Source: Nocardioides ferulae
Lineage (GTDB): Bacteria; Actinomycetota; Actinomycetes; Propionibacteriales; Nocardioidaceae
Length of the DNA stretch: 64,000 nucleotides
NCBI RefSeq assembly: GCF_003660455.1
Contig: NZ_QZVR01000019.1
Coordinates: 53,966-117,965, forward strand
Direction of reading: 5' to 3'
Positions 7,988-16,327 of this stretch are shown one piece after another (position 1 is the first letter of the stretch; each line of letters opens with the position of its first letter). A program made the translations under genes and the position numbers. Below the pieces are notes generated by a model, which was not told the DNA's origin, made no database searches, and was given only the letters and a program-made list of their open reading frames with translations.

Positions 7988-9586
7988 TCAGTGACCCACC
8001 AGCACGGTCGGGTCCACGCTCTTCTCGCTCTTGCGGCGGGGCAGGAAGAACGCCGGCACCAGCACCAGGGCCACGAGCACCGTCGCCAGCGTGAACGTGC
8101 CGCTGAAGACGCCGGCCAGGTCGTCGAGGGTCTGCTGGACCAGGCCCGGCACGGCCTCCGGCGGGATCCCGGACTGCTGGAGGAACCCGGCCAGCTCCTC
8201 CTCGTCCTCGGCGACCGAGGCCAGCGCCAGCCCGGTGGGGTCGACGTCGTCCTTGAGCCCGTTGGTGAGCAGCACGGTGAACACCGCCGTGCCGATCGAC
8301 GCGGCGACCTGCTGCACGATGTTCATCAGCGTCGAGCCGCGGGCGATCGTGTGCTCGCGCAGCGTGGCCAGCGCGGCCGACATGATCGGCATCATCGTGC
8401 CGCCCATGCCCAGCCCCATCACGAACAGCGCGCCGAGCAGGTACCAGTACGACGTGGTGGCGTCGAGCTGCGAGAACAGGCCCATGCCGATCGCCACCAC
8501 CGAGACGCCGGTGAGCACCACCTTGCCGGGACCGATCCGGTCGGCGAGCACACCGGCCACGGGCATCGTCATCATCGCGCCCAGGCCCTGGGGGGCGAGC
8601 ACGAGCCCGGCGCCGAGGGCGTCCTCGCCACGGACCTGCTGGAAGTAGAGCGGGAACAGCACGCTGGCGCCGAAGAAGGCGATCGCGAAGAACGACATCG
8701 CGAGCACCGCCGCGGTGAGGTTGCGGTTCTCGAACAGCCGGACGTCGACCAGCGGGTGCAGGTTCTTGCGGTTCAGCGCCCACGGCACGAACGCGGCCAC
8801 CAGCACCAGGCCGGCGATGGCCGGAGCCAGCACCTCGGTGTCGGCGATGGTGCCGGTCTCGGGGACCATCGAGACGCCGTAGAGGAACGCCGCGAGGCCC
8901 GGCGAGAGCAGCAGCATGCCCAGCCAGTCGAAGGTCTCCGACGGCTCGACGTGGTCGGGGGGCAGCACCTTCGCGGCATAGACCAGCGCGCCCGCGCCGA
9001 TCGGCAGGTTGATCAGGAAGATCCAGTGCCAGCTGGCGTAGTCGATGAGCGCGCCGCCGACGATCGGGCCGAAGATCGGCCCCAGCAGCATCGGGATGCC
9101 GAGCACGGCCATCACCCGGCCGACCCGCTCGGGGCCCGCGGCGCGGGTCAGGATCGTCATGCCGAGCGGCATCAGCATGCCGCCGCCCAGGCCCTGGACC
9201 ACCCGGAAGGCGACCAGCATCGGCAGGCTCGTGGCCACGGCGCACAGCACCGACCCGAGCGTGAACAGCAGCACGGCCAGCAGGTAGAGGCGCTTGGTGC
9301 CGAACCGGTCGGCCGCCCAGCCGGTGAGCGGGATGACCGTGGCCAGTGCCAGCGTGTAGCCGGTCATCGTCCAGGCCACCTGTGCGGAGGTGGCGTCGAA
9401 CTCCCGCTGGAAGGTCTGCAGCGCCACCGAGACCACCGTGATGTCGAGGATCGACATGATCGCGCCCAGCACGACGACTCCGGCGATGACGAGCGTGCGG
9501 CGGTCCAGGCCCATGCCCGGGTCGGGCAGGTGGTGTGGATGGTGGGAGTCGGTGTCCGGCGAGGTCGGGCCGGCAGGGGGATCCAT
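7988..9586 (-). CDS. MFS transporter, DHA2 (14-TM) drug:H+ antiporter family
   Basis: About 532 residues with a 14-helix layout typical of DHA2/EmrB-type exporters of drugs or metabolites driven by proton flux. Visible signatures are LDITVVSVALQTFQREF in the first helix (motif D1), WAADRFGTKRLYLLAV (motif A between TM2 and TM3) and LGGGMLMPLGMTILTR (motif C/B region). A long non-membrane loop near 450-500 is common in this group. I chose ATG 9586; GTG 9592 two codons earlier is equally possible, and neither has a clear Shine-Dalgarno. Two inverted repeats just upstream (9598-9614 and 9624-9639) could bind a repressor. Confidence 0.9.
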   Translation of the reverse strand: MDPPAGPTSPDTDSHHPHHLPDPGMGLDRRTLVIAGVVVLGAIMSILDITVVSVALQTFQREFDATSAQVAWTMTGYTLALATVIPLTGWAADRFGTKRLYLLAVLLFTLGSVLCAVATSLPMLVAFRVVQGLGGGMLMPLGMTILTRAAGPERVGRVMAVLGIPMLLGPIFGPIVGGALIDYASWHWIFLINLPIGAGALVYAAKVLPPDHVEPSETFDWLGMLLLSPGLAAFLYGVSMVPETGTIADTEVLAPAIAGLVLVAAFVPWALNRKNLHPLVDVRLFENRNLTAAVLAMSFFAIAFFGASVLFPLYFQQVRGEDALGAGLVLAPQGLGAMMTMPVAGVLADRIGPGKVVLTGVSVVAIGMGLFSQLDATTSYWYLLGALFVMGLGMGGTMMPIMSAALATLREHTIARGSTLMNIVQQVAASIGTAVFTVLLTNGLKDDVDPTGLALASVAEDEEELAGFLQQSGIPPEAVPGLVQQTLDDLAGVFSGTFTLATVLVALVLVPAFFLPRRKSEKSVDPTVLVGH

Positions 9587-9597
9587 GGTCACCGGAC

Positions 9598-9614
9598 GAG
9601 GCTAGGGAAGCCTC
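9598..9614 (-). promoter_or_regulatory. Operator-like palindrome upstream of the MFS exporter gene
   Basis: GAGGCT-AGGGA-AGCCTC is a perfect 6-bp inverted repeat with a 5-bp spacer, ending 6-12 bp before the MFS start. A second inverted repeat, ACCAA-N6-TTGGT, lies at 9624-9639. Their position over the expected promoter suggests repressor sites; the regulator is not known. Confidence 0.4.
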
Positions 9615-9755
9615 ACCTTCGGCACCAACCGACTTTGGTCGCCGGCGAGGGTGGCGTTCGTCACCACCGGGAGCGCAAGTCGGCTGCGGCTCGGTGGTCG
9701 CGGCGACGTATGACGTCCCGAGGCGGCCGCGGCGGCCGCGGCGGACACGAGCGGC

Positions 9756-10733
9756 TCAGCCGGCCGGCGGCTCGCGGAAGCGGCTCGGGGTGGTGCCGTG
9801 CCAGCGCCGGAACGCCCGGGTGAACGCGGTCTCGTCGGAGTAGCCGAGCCGGGTGGCGATGTCGGTGACCCGGAGCCCCTGCTGCAGCCAGCGGGCGGTG
9901 AGCTCCTGCAGGGCCCGCTCGCGCACCGCGCGGAAGGTCAGTCCCTGCTCGGCGAGCAGCCGGTTGAGGTGACGGGTGCTCACCGCCAGGTGCTCGGCCA
10001 CCCGGTCGCGACCCCAGTCGGGATGCTCGCCGATCAGCCGCCGCACCCGCACAGCGATGCCCTGGTCGTCGAGGCCGGCCAGGGTGCGGTCGGCCAGCTC
10101 GCGCAGGTGGTCGCGGAGCGCTCCGTTGGCCTGGGCCAACGGCAGCTCGAGCTGGTCGGGAGTGAAGCCGAGGCTGGTGTGCGTGGCGGAGAAGTGCGTG
10201 GCGCAGCCGAGGACGTCGCCGTAGTCGGCGACCGGCGCCAGCGGAGGATGGGTGAACCACACCCCGGCGGGACGGAACCGCTCACCGGTGGCCCACCGGG
10301 CCAGGTGCAGCAGCGTGGCGAGGGCGGCCTCGCTGCGCTCCACCGGCCGCACCACGAACCGGTGGGTGAACTGCACGTGCGCCAGCGCGCCGTCGTGGCG
10401 CAGGGTGAACGACCCGCCCTCGCCGATCACCGGCGCGTAGGCGGAGAGCTCGTCGAACGCCTCGCCGAGCGTCTCGCAGGTCACCAACAGCATCCCGACG
10501 CTGTCGAGGTGGCCCACCTGCACCCGGGCACCGAGCCGCAACCCGGCGAGCGGGTCCGGCGACGCGCTGCAGAACGCCTCCCACAGCTCGTCCTGCTGGG
10601 TCAGCGGGATCCGGTCGGCCGCCCGGATGCGCGCGACCAGCTCGGCGGGCAGGGCGATGCCGCCGGCCTCCGCCGCCTGGAGCAGGGCGAGCGCGTAGTG
10701 CACGGTCACCCCCGGTCCCGGCTGCGCGTCCAT
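9756..10733 (-). CDS. AraC family transcriptional regulator (arabinose-binding-domain type)
   Basis: A 325-residue regulator. The N-terminal 200 residues match the AraC-type ligand-binding region (PF12625-like; for example LRLGARVQVGHLDSVGMLL), and the last 100 residues are a double helix-turn-helix (VAEHLAVSTRHLNRLLAEQGLTF; VTDIATRLGYSDETAFTRAFRRWHGTTPSRFR). It is transcribed divergently from the flavin monooxygenase operon with 106 bp between them, a classical layout for an AraC activator and its target. The inducer is unknown; in this subfamily inducers are often fatty, aromatic or steroid-like molecules. Confidence 0.9.
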   Translation of the reverse strand: MDAQPGPGVTVHYALALLQAAEAGGIALPAELVARIRAADRIPLTQQDELWEAFCSASPDPLAGLRLGARVQVGHLDSVGMLLVTCETLGEAFDELSAYAPVIGEGGSFTLRHDGALAHVQFTHRFVVRPVERSEAALATLLHLARWATGERFRPAGVWFTHPPLAPVADYGDVLGCATHFSATHTSLGFTPDQLELPLAQANGALRDHLRELADRTLAGLDDQGIAVRVRRLIGEHPDWGRDRVAEHLAVSTRHLNRLLAEQGLTFRAVRERALQELTARWLQQGLRVTDIATRLGYSDETAFTRAFRRWHGTTPSRFREPPAG

Positions 10734-10839
10734 GGCCCGGATTGTCCCCTGTCCCGTCTCGTTCGGCTGATCCCGAGCGGACCAGCGGTGCCTAGTGTGT
10801 CCCGGGTCACTGTCGCAGTAGGTAAAGGGAGCACCTCAC

Positions 10840-12219
10840 ATGTCATCGCACAGGTACGCCGTCATCGGTGCCGGACCCATGGGGCTGGCCTGTGCCCGCA
10901 ACCTGCAGCGCGCCGGGATCGACTTCGTCGGCTTCGACCTGCACACCGACGTCGGCGGGCTGTGGGACATCGACAACCCGCACAGCACGATGTACGAGTC
11001 CGCGCACCTGATCTCCTCCAAGCGGATGACCGAGTTCGCCGAGTTCCCGATGCGCGACGAGGTGGCGGCCTATCCCAGCCACCGCGAGGTGCGCGACTAC
11101 CTGCGCGACTACGCCGACCACTTCGACCTGCGCCGCCACTACGAGCTCGGCACCCGCGTGCTCGAGGCGACCCCGGTCGACGGCGGCGGCTGGCAGCTGG
11201 TCACCGAGCGCGACGGCGTCCGCGAGACCCGCACCTTCGCCGGCCTGCTGGTCGCCAACGGCACCCTGCACACGCCGTACACCCCGCAGCTGCCCGGCGA
11301 GTTCGCCGGCGAGCTGCTGCACTCCTCGGACTACCGCAGCGCCGAGGTCTTCGAGGGCAAGCGGGTGCTGGTCGTCGGCTGCGGCAACTCCGGTGCCGAC
11401 ATCGCCGTCGACGCGGTGCACCACGCCGCGTCGGTCGATCTGAGCGTGCGGCGCGGCTACCACTTCCTGCCGAAGTTCGTCGCCGGGCGGCCGGTCGACA
11501 CCCTCGGCGGCAAGGTCGGGCTGCCCCGGGCGGTCAAGCAGCGCGTGGACGGCGCGCTGATCCGGGCGCTGGTCGGCAAGCCGTCCGACTACGGGCTGCC
11601 GGACCCCGCCTACCGGCTCTACGAGTCCCACCCGGTGGTGAACTCGCTGGTGCTGCACCACCTCGGCCACGGCGACATCACCGCGCGGCGCGACCTGGCC
11701 GCGGTCGAGGGCCACACGGTGCGCTTCGCCGACGGAGAGTCGGCCGACTACGACCTGGTGCTGCTGGCCACCGGCTACCAGCTCGACTGGCCGTTCCTGG
11801 ACCGCTCGCTGCTCAACTGGCCCGACGACGCCCAGGCGCCGCAGCTCTACCTCAACGCCTTCCACCCCGAGCGCGACGACCTGTTCGTGATGGGCATGGT
11901 CGAGGCGACCGGGCTGGGCTGGGAGGGCCGCAACCAGCAGGCGAGGCTGGTGGCCGGCTACCTGCGGCACAAGCTCGCCGGCACCGAGGCCGCCGCCCAG
12001 TTCGACCGGGTACGCCGCGAGCGCGCCGCCGAGCGCGTCGACGGCGGCTACCGCTACCTGCGGCTGGCCCGGATGGCCTACTACGTCAACAAGGACGCCT
12101 ACCTGGCGGCGCTGCGCGGCCACCTGGCCCGGCTCGACCCGGACGCCGCGCCGGCGCTGCTCCCGCGCCGCGACGACCCGACCCCGGTGCCGGCGTCAGC
12201 ATCGGAGGTCTCGGGATGA
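10840..12219 (+). CDS. Flavin-containing monooxygenase family protein
   Basis: A 459-residue class B flavoprotein monooxygenase, which uses FAD, NADPH and O2. Motifs seen are the FAD-binding IGAGPMGLACARNL at residues 8-21, the NADPH-binding VVGCGNSGADIAVDA near 185-200 and the C-terminal LLATGYQLDWPF strand of FMOs. The WDIDNPHSTMYESAHLISSK segment is also FMO-like. Substrate (N/S-oxidation or Baeyer-Villiger reaction) cannot be told. AAAGGGAG precedes the ATG at good spacing. First gene of a five-gene operon with 4-bp overlaps at every junction, divergent from an AraC regulator. Confidence 0.88.
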   Translation: MSSHRYAVIGAGPMGLACARNLQRAGIDFVGFDLHTDVGGLWDIDNPHSTMYESAHLISSKRMTEFAEFPMRDEVAAYPSHREVRDYLRDYADHFDLRRHYELGTRVLEATPVDGGGWQLVTERDGVRETRTFAGLLVANGTLHTPYTPQLPGEFAGELLHSSDYRSAEVFEGKRVLVVGCGNSGADIAVDAVHHAASVDLSVRRGYHFLPKFVAGRPVDTLGGKVGLPRAVKQRVDGALIRALVGKPSDYGLPDPAYRLYESHPVVNSLVLHHLGHGDITARRDLAAVEGHTVRFADGESADYDLVLLATGYQLDWPFLDRSLLNWPDDAQAPQLYLNAFHPERDDLFVMGMVEATGLGWEGRNQQARLVAGYLRHKLAGTEAAAQFDRVRRERAAERVDGGYRYLRLARMAYYVNKDAYLAALRGHLARLDPDAAPALLPRRDDPTPVPASASEVSG

Positions 12220-13142
12220 ACGTCGACATGGAGCTCCCCGACCTCACGATCCTCAACGTCCTGCTGGCGTTCATGATGTTCGGGGTCTCGCTGACCCTGC
12301 GGCCCTCCGACTTCCGGCGCATCCTCAAGGCGCCGGTCGCGCCGGCGGCGGGTCTGGTGGCCCAGTTCCTGCTGTTGCCCGCCGGCACCTGCCTGGTGAC
12401 CTGGTGGCTCCCGATCGACCCCGAGCTCGCGCTGGGCATGATGCTGGTCGCCGCCTGCCCGGGCGGCAGCTTCTCCAACATCCTCACCTGGCTGGCGCGC
12501 GGCAACGTCGCGGTGTCGGTGAGCATGACCGCGGTCTCGAGCCTGGCCGCGACCGTGCTCACCCCGCTGAACTTCGCGCTCTACGGCACGCTCAACCCCC
12601 GCACCCGCGACCTGATGACCGACATCGCCGTCGACCGCGGCGACCTGCTGCTGCTGGTGCTGCTGGTGCTGGCGGTCCCGATGGTGGTCGGCATGCTCGC
12701 CGGCACCCGCTTCCCGCGGTTCGCCCGGCGCAGCGAGAAGACCCTGCGGATCGTCTCGATGCTGGTCTTCCTGCTGTTCGTCGCGGTCGCGTTCGGCAAC
12801 AACATGGGGCTCTTCCTCGACCAGTTCCACACGTTCTTCTGGCTGGTCGTCGGCCACAATGTGATCGCGCTCAGCCTGGGCTACCTGGCCGGCCGGGCGA
12901 TGCGGGTGCCGGTCAGCGACCGGCGCGCGATCACCCTCGAGGTGGGCATCCAGAACTCCGGGCTCGGCCTGGTCATCGGCTTCACGTTCTTCCCCGACCT
13001 CGGCGGCATCCTGCTGATCGCCGCGTTCTGGGGCGTGTGGCACCTCGTCTCGGGGCTGACCGTCGCCCAGTTCTGGTCGCGCCGGCCGCTGCCCGCCGAC
13101 GACCCCGCGCACCCCGACCGGCTGAAGGTGAAGTACGCATGA
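12216..13142 (+). CDS. Bile acid:sodium symporter (SBF/BASS) family transporter
   Basis: A 308-residue membrane protein with about nine or ten hydrophobic helices and the SBF family hallmarks: the ACPGGSFSNILTWLARGNVAVSVSMT stretch (discontinuous helix, sodium site) and VGIQNSGLGLVIG near residue 250. Such carriers import organic anions with sodium. Being in an operon with a monooxygenase and two dehydrogenases suggests it takes up the substrate, or a related acid, for that pathway. ATG 12216 overlaps the monooxygenase stop by 4 bp. Confidence 0.88.
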   Translation: MNVDMELPDLTILNVLLAFMMFGVSLTLRPSDFRRILKAPVAPAAGLVAQFLLLPAGTCLVTWWLPIDPELALGMMLVAACPGGSFSNILTWLARGNVAVSVSMTAVSSLAATVLTPLNFALYGTLNPRTRDLMTDIAVDRGDLLLLVLLVLAVPMVVGMLAGTRFPRFARRSEKTLRIVSMLVFLLFVAVAFGNNMGLFLDQFHTFFWLVVGHNVIALSLGYLAGRAMRVPVSDRRAITLEVGIQNSGLGLVIGFTFFPDLGGILLIAAFWGVWHLVSGLTVAQFWSRRPLPADDPAHPDRLKVKYA

Positions 13143-14158
13143 CCGCCCCCGACCACCACGGGCCCACCCCCGGCCGGGCACCCAAGCGGGTCCTGGTCAC
13201 CGGTGCCGCCGGCTACCTGGGCCGCCAGCTGTGCGAGCGTCTCGCGGCCTCCCCGGCGTACCACGTGCTCGGCGTCGACGTGCGCGGGCCCGAGGACGTC
13301 GAGGGCCCGCTCGGCTTCGAGCTGCGCCGCCTCGACGTGCGCGACCCGGCCCTCGCCGACGTGGCCGCCGGGCACCGCACCACCCACGTCGTCCACCTCG
13401 CCTCTGTGCTGCAGGCCTCGCGCGACCGGGCCCGCGACCACGACATCGACGTGGGCGGCACCCGCAACGTGCTCGAGGCGTGCCTGGCCGCCGGGGTCGG
13501 GCACCTCACCGTGACCAGCTCCGGCGCGGCGTACGGCTACCACCCCGACAACCCGGCGTGGATCGACGAGGCCGACCCGCTGCGCGGCAACCCCGAGTTC
13601 GCCTACAGCGACCACAAGCGGCTCGTCGAGGAGCTGCTCGCCCGCTACCGCACCGAGCACCCCGAGCTGCGGCAGCTGGTGCTGCGCCCCGGCACGGTGC
13701 TCGGCGACACCACCGAGAACCAGATCACCGGCCTGTTCACCGGACGCCGGGTGCTGGCGCTGCGCGGCAGCGACTCGCCGTTCGTGCTGATCTGGGACGC
13801 CGACGTGCTCGCGATCCTCGAGCAGGGGGTGCGCACCGACGCGACCGGCATCTTCAACCTGGCCGGCGACGGCGCGCTGACGATGGCCGAGATCGCCGAC
13901 CTGCTCGGCAAGCCGCTACTGCGGCTGCCGGTGTGGCTGGTCCGGGCCGGCCTGCAGGTGCAGCGCTGGCGCGGGCGGCCGGTCGGTCCCGAGCAGGTCG
14001 CGTTCCTGCGCTACCGCCCGGTGCTGTCGAACCGGCGGTTGAAGGAGGAGTTCGGCTACGTCCCGCAGCGCACCACCGCCGAGGTGCTGCGCGGGTTCGC
14101 GGTCGCCCGCGGCATGCTGGCCCCGGCGGACGCCGAGCCGGAGCGGGAGCGCGCGTGA
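13139..14158 (+). CDS. NAD-dependent epimerase/dehydratase family protein (extended SDR)
   Basis: A 339-residue extended short-chain dehydrogenase. The NAD-binding motif is VTGAAGYLGRQL at about residues 20-31; the catalytic serine lies in VTSSGAAYG and the YxxxK pair in YSDHK. The protein resembles sugar-nucleotide or 3-beta-hydroxysteroid-dehydrogenase-like epimerases. Substrate is unknown. It begins at ATG 13139 inside the transporter stop and its own stop overlaps the next SDR gene, so it is tightly co-translated. Confidence 0.88.
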   Translation: MTAPDHHGPTPGRAPKRVLVTGAAGYLGRQLCERLAASPAYHVLGVDVRGPEDVEGPLGFELRRLDVRDPALADVAAGHRTTHVVHLASVLQASRDRARDHDIDVGGTRNVLEACLAAGVGHLTVTSSGAAYGYHPDNPAWIDEADPLRGNPEFAYSDHKRLVEELLARYRTEHPELRQLVLRPGTVLGDTTENQITGLFTGRRVLALRGSDSPFVLIWDADVLAILEQGVRTDATGIFNLAGDGALTMAEIADLLGKPLLRLPVWLVRAGLQVQRWRGRPVGPEQVAFLRYRPVLSNRRLKEEFGYVPQRTTAEVLRGFAVARGMLAPADAEPERERA

Positions 14159-14937
14159 ACGTCGTCCTGGTCACCGGCGCCGCCTCCGGGCTGGGCTGGG
14201 CGATGGCCCGGCACTGGTACGCCGCGGGCCACCGGCTGGTGCTCGCCGACGTGGACGCCGACGGGCTGCGCCGGCGCGAGAGCGAGCTCGCCGATCCCGA
14301 GCGGGTGGCGACGGTCGTCGCCGACGTGACCGACGCCGGCGACGTCGCCCGGATGGTGGAGCAGACGCGGCTCCGGTTCGGCCGGCTGGACGTGCTGGTC
14401 AACAACGCCGGCATCACGCACCGCTCCGCGGCCCACCGCACCGACCCCGAGGTGTTCCGCAAGGTGATGGCCGTCGACTGGCAGGGCCCGGTCGAGCTGA
14501 CCCTCGCCGCGCTGCCGCTGCTGCGGGAGAGCCGCGGGGCGGTGGTCTGCATCGGGTCGATGGCCGGCTGGATGCCGGTGCCCGGCCGCGCGGCGTACTG
14601 CGCCGCGAAGAGCGCGCTCGCGCAGTTCTTCGAGGTGCTGCGCCTCGAGCTGGAGCCCGAGGTGCGGGTGCTGATGGTCTATCCGAGCTTCCTGGACACC
14701 CCGATCGAGGCGCACGCGCTCGGCGAGGACGGCCGCCCGACCGTCCGGCCGCGGTCGACGGTGGGCCGGCTGCGCACCGCCGAGCAGACCGCCGCGCTGA
14801 TCGACCGGGCGCTGCGCGAGGAGAGGCCGCGGCTGTTCCCCGACCGGGGCACCGTCGCGGCGAGCCTGCTGTGGCGGCTGCTGCCGTCGACCTACCAGCG
14901 GATCGTGCGGCGCCGCTTCGCCGCGGACCTGGCATGA
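14155..14937 (+). CDS. Short-chain dehydrogenase/reductase (classical SDR)
   Basis: A 260-residue classical SDR oxidoreductase: cofactor motif TGAASGLGWAMA at residues 7-18, NNAG in the middle, catalytic Ser in IGSMAG and YCAAK as YxxxK. Asp in VLADVDADG after strand 2 suggests preference for NAD(H). C-terminal residues LLPSTYQRIVRRRF may associate with membrane. Fourth gene of the monooxygenase operon, GTG start overlapping the preceding stop. Probably oxidises or reduces an intermediate of the same pathway. Confidence 0.9.
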   Translation: MNVVLVTGAASGLGWAMARHWYAAGHRLVLADVDADGLRRRESELADPERVATVVADVTDAGDVARMVEQTRLRFGRLDVLVNNAGITHRSAAHRTDPEVFRKVMAVDWQGPVELTLAALPLLRESRGAVVCIGSMAGWMPVPGRAAYCAAKSALAQFFEVLRLELEPEVRVLMVYPSFLDTPIEAHALGEDGRPTVRPRSTVGRLRTAEQTAALIDRALREERPRLFPDRGTVAASLLWRLLPSTYQRIVRRRFAADLA

Positions 14938-15665
14938 GCGACCCGTGGCTGTGGGTCGCCGGCTTCGTGCTGGTCGCCTACACCGTCGAGGCGGTCACCG
15001 GGTTCGGCAGCATCGTGATCGCGGTGTCGCTGGGCGCGCTGGTGCTGCCGGTGGCCGACCTGCTGCCGGTGCTGGTGCCGCTGAACGTGCTGATGACCTC
15101 GTTCCTGGTGACCCGGCACCGGCGGCACGTGGACCGGCCCACGCTGGTGCGCCGGATCCTGCCGCTGATGCTCGCCGGGATGCTGGTCGGCTACCTCGCC
15201 GCCCCGCACCTGCCGGCCGGTTCGCTGCGGATGGTGCTGGGGGCGCTGGTGCTGTGGTTCGCGCTGCGCGAGCTGGGCCGCTGGCTGCGCCGGGTGGAGC
15301 CGCGCCGGCACGGTCCGTGGCTGACCCGGTCGCTGATCGTCGGCGCGGGGGTCTCGCACGGCCTGGTCGCCTCGGGCGGGCCGCTGCTGGTCGCCGGGCT
15401 GGCCGGCACCACGCTCGGCAAGGCCGCGCTGCGGGCGACCCTGCTGACTGTGTGGCTGCTGCTGAACACCACGCTGACCGTGCTGTTCGCGCTCGCCGGC
15501 AGCCTGCTGCCGGCGCTGCCGCGGGTGTTGGCGCTGACCCCGGTGCTGGTCGTCGGACTGGTCGCCGGCGAGGTGCTGCACCGCCGCCTCGACGAGCAGG
15601 TCTTCCGCCGGGTCGTGCACCTGCTGCTCGCCGGCACCGGGGTCGCCCTGCTCGTCGGCGGCTGA
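14934..15665 (+). CDS. TauE/SafE family permease
   Basis: A 243-residue membrane protein with about eight hydrophobic helices arranged as two repeats, with the TauE/SafE signature glycines (VTGFGSIVIAVSLGALVLP near residues 22-40; GVSHGLVASGGPLLVAGL in the second half). Family members export sulfite, sulfoacetate or other organic anions. Last gene of the operon; with the SBF carrier this gives a putative importer and exporter around three redox enzymes. Substrate unknown. Confidence 0.88.
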   Translation: MSDPWLWVAGFVLVAYTVEAVTGFGSIVIAVSLGALVLPVADLLPVLVPLNVLMTSFLVTRHRRHVDRPTLVRRILPLMLAGMLVGYLAAPHLPAGSLRMVLGALVLWFALRELGRWLRRVEPRRHGPWLTRSLIVGAGVSHGLVASGGPLLVAGLAGTTLGKAALRATLLTVWLLLNTTLTVLFALAGSLLPALPRVLALTPVLVVGLVAGEVLHRRLDEQVFRRVVHLLLAGTGVALLVGG

Positions 15666-15712
15666 GCACTCCGGCAGGCGATGGCTGCCCCCGCGCCTCC
15701 GGCGCCCACCCG

Positions 15713-16204
15713 TCAGCGGTCGAGCACGCCCTCGACGGCCGAGACCAGCGCCGGGTCCCCCGGCTCGACGCCGGGGCTGAAGCGCGCCACCACGTCGCCG
15801 TCGGCGGAGATCAGGAACTTCTCGAAGTTCCAGGTCACGTCGCCGGCCTCGCCCTTCTCGTTCGGCGTCTCGACCAGTCCCGCGTAGACCGGGTGCCGCC
15901 CGTCGCCGTTGACCTCGATCTTCTCGGTCATCGGGAAGGTCACGCCGTACGTCGCGCTGCAGAACTCGGCGATCTCGTCGGCGCTGCCGGGCTCCTGCCC
16001 CATGAACTGGTTGCACGGCAGGCCGACGACGGTGAACCCGCGCCCGGCGTAGGTCTCGTGCAGCCGCTCCAGCCCGGCGTACTGCGGGGTCAGCCCGCAC
16101 TTGCTCGCGACGTTGACCAGCAGGGCCGGCGCGCCGCCGGTCACCTCGCCCAGGGTCGCGGGGGAGCCGTCGAGCCGGGCGATCGGGAGGTCCAGGATGC
16201 TCAT
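15713..16204 (-). CDS. Glutathione peroxidase family protein (cysteine type)
   Basis: A 163-residue thiol peroxidase reducing hydroperoxides. The catalytic tetrad is visible: Cys36 in NVASKCGLTP, Gln70 in LPCNQFMGQEPGS, and Trp125-Asn126 in TWNFEKFL. It is a cysteine, not a selenocysteine, enzyme. As actinobacteria lack glutathione, thioredoxin is the likely reductant, as known for bacterial Cys-GPx. Length fits the family. Single gene, divergent from the SNF2 helicase gene. Confidence 0.93.
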   Translation of the reverse strand: MSILDLPIARLDGSPATLGEVTGGAPALLVNVASKCGLTPQYAGLERLHETYAGRGFTVVGLPCNQFMGQEPGSADEIAEFCSATYGVTFPMTEKIEVNGDGRHPVYAGLVETPNEKGEAGDVTWNFEKFLISADGDVVARFSPGVEPGDPALVSAVEGVLDR

Positions 16205-16327
16205 GGCGGCGAGCCTACGGCCCCCGAGGCGAGCCCGACCGGCCGTGCCCGCTGTCCGTGCCCCTGTCCGTGCCGGGGGCTACCGTCGGCTGCGGCCCCC
16301 GCCGTCCCCGACCCGAGCCGAGGTGCG

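Noticed and set aside
9721..9746. CGGCCGCGG tandem repeat near the AraC gene end
   Set aside because: Two short GC-rich units are expected by chance at this base composition and show no further structure.
14945..16327. Long open extension upstream of the SNF2 helicase frame
   Set aside because: It lies over the TauE/SafE gene and antisense to the glutathione peroxidase; the extension has no domain content and the TTG with ribosome site at 16328 explains the start.
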